Positions 61,996 to 64,000 of a stretch of 64,000 nucleotides of DNA are shown here, in pieces. Under the pieces are notes generated by a model. The model made no database searches. It was not told where the DNA came from and saw only the letters and a list, made by a program, of their open reading frames with translations. Position 1 is the stretch's first letter; the number at the start of each line of letters is the position of its first letter. The stretch is taken from assembly GCF_900111305.1 (NCBI RefSeq), contig NZ_FOGS01000003.1, positions 247,389 to 311,388 of the forward strand. Reading direction: 5' to 3'. This DNA is from Vreelandella subterranea (lineage in GTDB: Bacteria; Pseudomonadota; Gammaproteobacteria; Pseudomonadales; Halomonadaceae). A program made the translations under genes and the position numbers.

Positions 61996-62154
61996 TGCCT
62001 CACCGCTCTATTCTCGATTGCCTGCTACAGGCAACCCTACAATACGTTTGAAAGTAATTAACATTCTATTTTCTATTTACTCCATATGCACGCTTCAACG
62101 GTAAGTCGCCTTGACGTTAACGCTCCAAAAAGCTTTAATAATAGTGTTAATAAT

Positions 62155-62173
62155 ACAACTTATTATCATTAGC
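62155..62173 (-). promoter_or_regulatory. Fur-box-like sequence upstream of fbpA
   Basis: The minus-strand 19-mer matches the GATAAT-type Fur consensus at 13 of 19 positions, with AATGATAATAA intact, and lies 20-38 bases before the fbpA start. It also lies between fbpA and divergent fbpC. Iron-dependent repression of fbpA, and perhaps fbpC, is inferred. Confidence 0.5.
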
Positions 62174-62192
62174 AACGTAAGGATCATAATCG

Positions 62193-63218
62193 ATGAAAAC
62201 TGCACGTTTTGCCGCTCCGGTCGCGGTTGCTCTCGCCAGCTCCGCCTTCGCTAGTCATGCCCTGGCGGATGAGCTGAATGTCTACTCCGCTCGTCACTAC
62301 GATTCTGACGAGCGGCTTTATACTGCATTTACTGAGCAAACCGGCATCGAAGTCAATATTCTCGAAGGTGACTCCGACCAACTGATAGAACGCATCCAGC
62401 GCGAAGGCGTCGCCAGCCCTGCCGATATCATGATGACGGTTGATGCCGGCAGGCTATGGCGCGCTGAACAGGAGGGCATTTTCCAGGGAATCGAGTCCGA
62501 CGTGCTCGCTGAACGTCTCCCCGAATCCATGCGCCACCCTGAAGGCATGTGGTTCGGGTTTAGCCAACGCGCAAGGGCGATCTACTACAACCGTGAGAAT
62601 GTGGATCCCAGTGACATCACGCGTTATGAAGACCTTGCCAGCGACGACCTTGGGTATAGCGTCTGCATTCGTTCGTCCAATAACATCTACAACCAGTCGC
62701 TGCTCGCTTCAATGATTGAGCATCATGGAGAGGAAGGTGCTGAAGAGTGGGCTCAGGGCGTTGTCGATAACATGGCACGCGATCCAGAAGGCGGTGATAC
62801 CGATCAGATTCGCGGTGCTGCCAGTGGCGAATGCGATCTAGCCGTTGCCAACCACTATTATTACGTTCGCCTGCTGAAGTCGGACGATGAAGCGGATCGT
62901 GAGGCTGCACGCAACGTCGGTATCATCTTCCCCAATCAAGATGATCGAGGCGCGCACGTCAATGTCGGCGGTGCCGGTGTCGTTGATGGAGCTCCCAACC
63001 GCGAAAACGCCGTGGCATTCCTCGAGTTCCTGGCATCCGATACGGCTCAGGAAATCTTCGCCTCGGGTAACAATGAGTTCCCCGTCGTGAATAACGTCAA
63101 GCGTGATCCTGTTCTCGAATCATGGGGCAACTTCAAAAAGGATGACGTCAATATCAGCATTCTGGGAGAAAACAATCCCGAAGCGATTCGTATCTTTGAT
63201 CGGGTCGAATGGCGTTAA
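62193..63218 (+). CDS. fbpA: Periplasmic iron(III)-binding protein (FbpA/FutA type)
   Basis: Binds ferric iron in the periplasm for the FbpBC transporter. The 341 residues start with a signal peptide (cleavage near ALA-DELNV at about 25). The mature protein shows LNVYSARHYDSDERLY, the iron-site Tyr stretch ANHYYYVRLL near 220-227 and NVGGAGVVDGAPNRENAVAF. The acidic composition fits a halophile. It is preceded by a Fur-box-like site and followed by a strong terminator. Confidence 0.93.
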   Translation: MKTARFAAPVAVALASSAFASHALADELNVYSARHYDSDERLYTAFTEQTGIEVNILEGDSDQLIERIQREGVASPADIMMTVDAGRLWRAEQEGIFQGIESDVLAERLPESMRHPEGMWFGFSQRARAIYYNRENVDPSDITRYEDLASDDLGYSVCIRSSNNIYNQSLLASMIEHHGEEGAEEWAQGVVDNMARDPEGGDTDQIRGAASGECDLAVANHYYYVRLLKSDDEADREAARNVGIIFPNQDDRGAHVNVGGAGVVDGAPNRENAVAFLEFLASDTAQEIFASGNNEFPVVNNVKRDPVLESWGNFKKDDVNISILGENNPEAIRIFDRVEWR

Positions 63219-63238
63219 TACCCAGCGTTAACCACGCA

Positions 63239-63274
63239 AAAAGCCCCGCGGTATATATGCCGCGGGGCTTTTTT
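63239..63274. terminator. Terminator between fbpA and the acidic lipoprotein
   Basis: The 11-bp stem AAGCCCCGCGG/CCGCGGGGCTT encloses TATATATG, with A and T runs outside it, so it can terminate both fbpA and the minus-strand lipoprotein. Confidence 0.9.
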
Positions 63275-63297
63275 GTAAGAACGATATTGGCAGCCGT

Positions 63298-63477
63298 CTA
63301 TTCTTCAGCCGCGTCTTCTACTTCCTCGCCGATCTCTTCCATTTCATCGCCAGCTTCTTCCATGGTTTCGTCAATATTTTCACCCGCTTCCTCTGCCGGG
63401 CCCTGATCATCGCCACAGGCGCTCAAGCCGACGGCAAAAAATGCGAGTAAAAGCGCTACACCAAATCCTTTGTACAT
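63298..63477 (-). CDS. Small acidic lipoprotein
   Basis: A 59-residue lipoprotein, starting MYKGFGVALLLAFFAVGLSA with the lipobox Cys at about 21. The mature 38 residues are almost entirely Glu, Asp, Ala, Gly and Met (runs such as GENIDETMEEAGDEMEEIGE), a predicted acidic helix with heptad-like spacing. The ATG at 63477 is chosen because AAGGAG sits seven bases upstream; the ATG at 63483 is too close. It might form a coiled coil or coat the envelope surface. No family recognised. Confidence 0.8.
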   Translation of the reverse strand: MYKGFGVALLLAFFAVGLSACGDDQGPAEEAGENIDETMEEAGDEMEEIGEEVEDAAEE

Positions 63478-63571
63478 CACCATGCTCCTTCTATCACGGT
63501 AGTAAACATTTAAATGCAGCTTCATATTAGATGCTACATATAAATGATGCCAATAAATGATATCTAAAAGC

Positions 63572-63605
63572 AAAAACCCCAGCTCCTTTTGGAACTGGGG
63601 TTTTT
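63572..63605 (-). terminator. Terminator after the 5S remnant
   Basis: The stem CCCCAG/CTGGGG (63577-63582 with 63595-63600) extends inward to TCC/GGA around TTTT, with A5 on one side and T5 on the other. On the minus strand it follows the 5S remnant and probably ended a former 5S copy. It also faces the lipoprotein promoter. Confidence 0.75.
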
Positions 63606-63609
63606 CTTA

Positions 63610-63627
63610 ATAGGTGCCTGACGATGA
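63610..63627 (-). pseudogene. Remnant of a second 5S rRNA gene: 3' end piece
   Basis: The 18 bases ATAGGTGCCTGACGATGA are identical to those at 63806-63823 at the 3' end of the intact 5S gene. This is the tail of a second 5S copy, directly followed by its own terminator. Confidence 0.7.
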
Positions 63628-63750
63628 TCCGGTCGGCGCTCCGGGGGCGGCCTTCCGCCGGTCGGCGCTCCGATACTTTACTCGTCTCATCCTGAGACTC
63701 GTCCTTCGGGCCCGCTAAAGCGGTTCCCGTTTGTTCCCGACAAACGGGTT
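63628..63750. repeat. Hairpin-rich 123-bp insert inside the 5S remnant
   Basis: Carries a 15-bp direct repeat CCGGTCGGCGCTCCG at 63629-63643 and 63658-63672, and three perfect hairpins: GTCTCA/TGAGAC (63684-63698), CCGCT/AGCGG (63712-63723) and CCCGTTTGT/ACAAACGGG (63726-63748). No open reading frame. It resembles a small intergenic repeat or mobile element that interrupts the 5S copy. Confidence 0.6.
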
Positions 63751-63764
63751 CATGGGGAGACCCC
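63751..63764 (-). pseudogene. Remnant of a second 5S rRNA gene: internal piece
   Basis: CATGGGGAGACCCC here matches the intact 5S gene at about 63835-63848, 12 bases upstream (in the gene's reading direction) of the part seen at 63610-63627. Together the two pieces are a 5S 3' half split by the 123-bp insert. Confidence 0.65.
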
Positions 63765-63769
63765 TAAAA

Positions 63770-63800
63770 CAAAAAACCCAGCCGGTTGACTGGGTTTTCT
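63770..63800 (-). terminator. Terminator of the 5S rRNA gene
   Basis: The stem AAAACCCAG/CTGGGTTTT (63773-63781 with 63789-63797), with a run of A on the left giving a U tract on the minus strand, follows the 5S gene by a few bases and ends the rRNA operon. Confidence 0.85.
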
Positions 63801-63810
63801 GCGGTATAGG

Positions 63811-63928
63811 TGCCTGACGATGACCTACTCTCGCATGGGGAGACCCCACACTACCATCGGCGCGAAGCGGTTTCACTGCTGAGTTCGGCAAGGGATCAGG
63901 TGGTTCACGCTTGCTATGGTCGTCAGGC
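63811..63928 (-). rRNA. rrf: 5S ribosomal RNA
   Basis: About 118 bases on the minus strand. The 5' GCCTGACGACCATAGC and 3' end CGTCAGGCA pair to form helix I, and the internal CCACCTGATCCC and GAACTCAGCAGTGAAACC segments are universal gammaproteobacterial 5S sequence. The ends are placed by the helix I pairing and could shift by one or two bases. The 23S and 16S genes should lie past the right edge. Confidence 0.95.
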
Positions 63929-64000
63929 GTAACTTTAAATGCATACCATGCTGACTGTTTACAACGTGTTTCGTGTCGTCTCTCACTGACTGATACTCAT
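63929..64000 (-). other. 23S-5S spacer, to window edge
   Basis: Seventy-two bases upstream of 5S on the minus strand without a gene. It is probably the transcribed 23S-5S spacer; 23S sequence itself is not recognisable within the window. Confidence 0.5.

Noticed and set aside
61996..62150. Fur box on the fbpC side of the intergenic region
   Set aside because: The AT-rich stretch gives no run of GATAAT-type hexamers as good as the one near fbpA.

Overview
The window is a 64 kb piece of chromosome from a GC-rich gammaproteobacterium, most likely a Halomonas-type member of the Halomonadaceae. The evidence is the mix of genes rather than a marker search: a BCCT compatible-solute transporter, a TRAP transporter, a FabY-type fatty acid initiation synthase, several acidic proteins and Pseudomonas-like housekeeping clusters (ubiE-ubiJ-ubiB-hisE-tatABC, hemB-ppk1). 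I see no prophage, insertion sequence, CRISPR array or integron. Coding density is very high.

Layout. 1-9.9 kb: the 3' part of tesB, then maeB, rpmE, priA, argS, a SPOR-domain protein, hslVU and a DUF971 protein. 10-15 kb: ubiquinone genes ubiE, ubiJ and ubiB, then hisE and the Tat translocon tatABC. 15-25 kb: elbB, hemB, ppk1, the divergent metE/metR pair and an RstAB-like two-component system. 25-33 kb is more accessory: a 43-codon gene, a PLDc_N membrane peptide, a UMF1 transporter, an operon of two solute-binding proteins with a diguanylate cyclase, a BCCT transporter with a small membrane protein behind it, a small membrane protein and an AEC carrier. 33-47 kb: glnE, dgkA, dacB, an SMR exporter, a TrmB-like methyltransferase, fabY-coaD, ferredoxin, a MATE exporter, atoE, a hotdog thioesterase, a voltage-sensor-like protein, and I78 and entericidin lipoproteins. 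47-55.7 kb: a HIT protein, a four-gene metal-transport operon (two lipoproteins, DUF1007, NicO), glycerate kinase, dps, pepD and tmcA. 55.7-63.6 kb: a TRAP transporter (dctPQM), an iron ABC transporter split into three differently oriented units, and an acidic lipoprotein. The right edge carries the 5S rRNA gene on the minus strand, ending an rRNA operon that lies beyond the window, followed by a broken second 5S copy.

How genes work together. PriA, ArgS, L31, HslVU, TmcA and 5S serve replication restart, translation and protein quality control. UbiE/J/B make ubiquinone. TatABC exports folded proteins. FabY starts fatty acid chains, and CoaD makes the CoA that feeds carrier-protein phosphopantetheine. 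MetR controls MetE through sites in their shared promoter. GlnE tunes glutamine synthetase. A Pho-box-like repeat upstream of ppk1 and a Fur-box-like sequence upstream of fbpA suggest phosphate and iron control.

The best candidates for undescribed biology are the periplasmic-binding-protein/diguanylate cyclase operon (27.0-29.8 kb), the four-gene metal cassette with two related lipoproteins (47.5-50.1 kb), the pore-less voltage-sensor-like protein (45.4-46.4 kb), several very small genes, and the interrupted 5S remnant (63.6-63.8 kb). All functions are inferred by reading the sequence; no database search was run.
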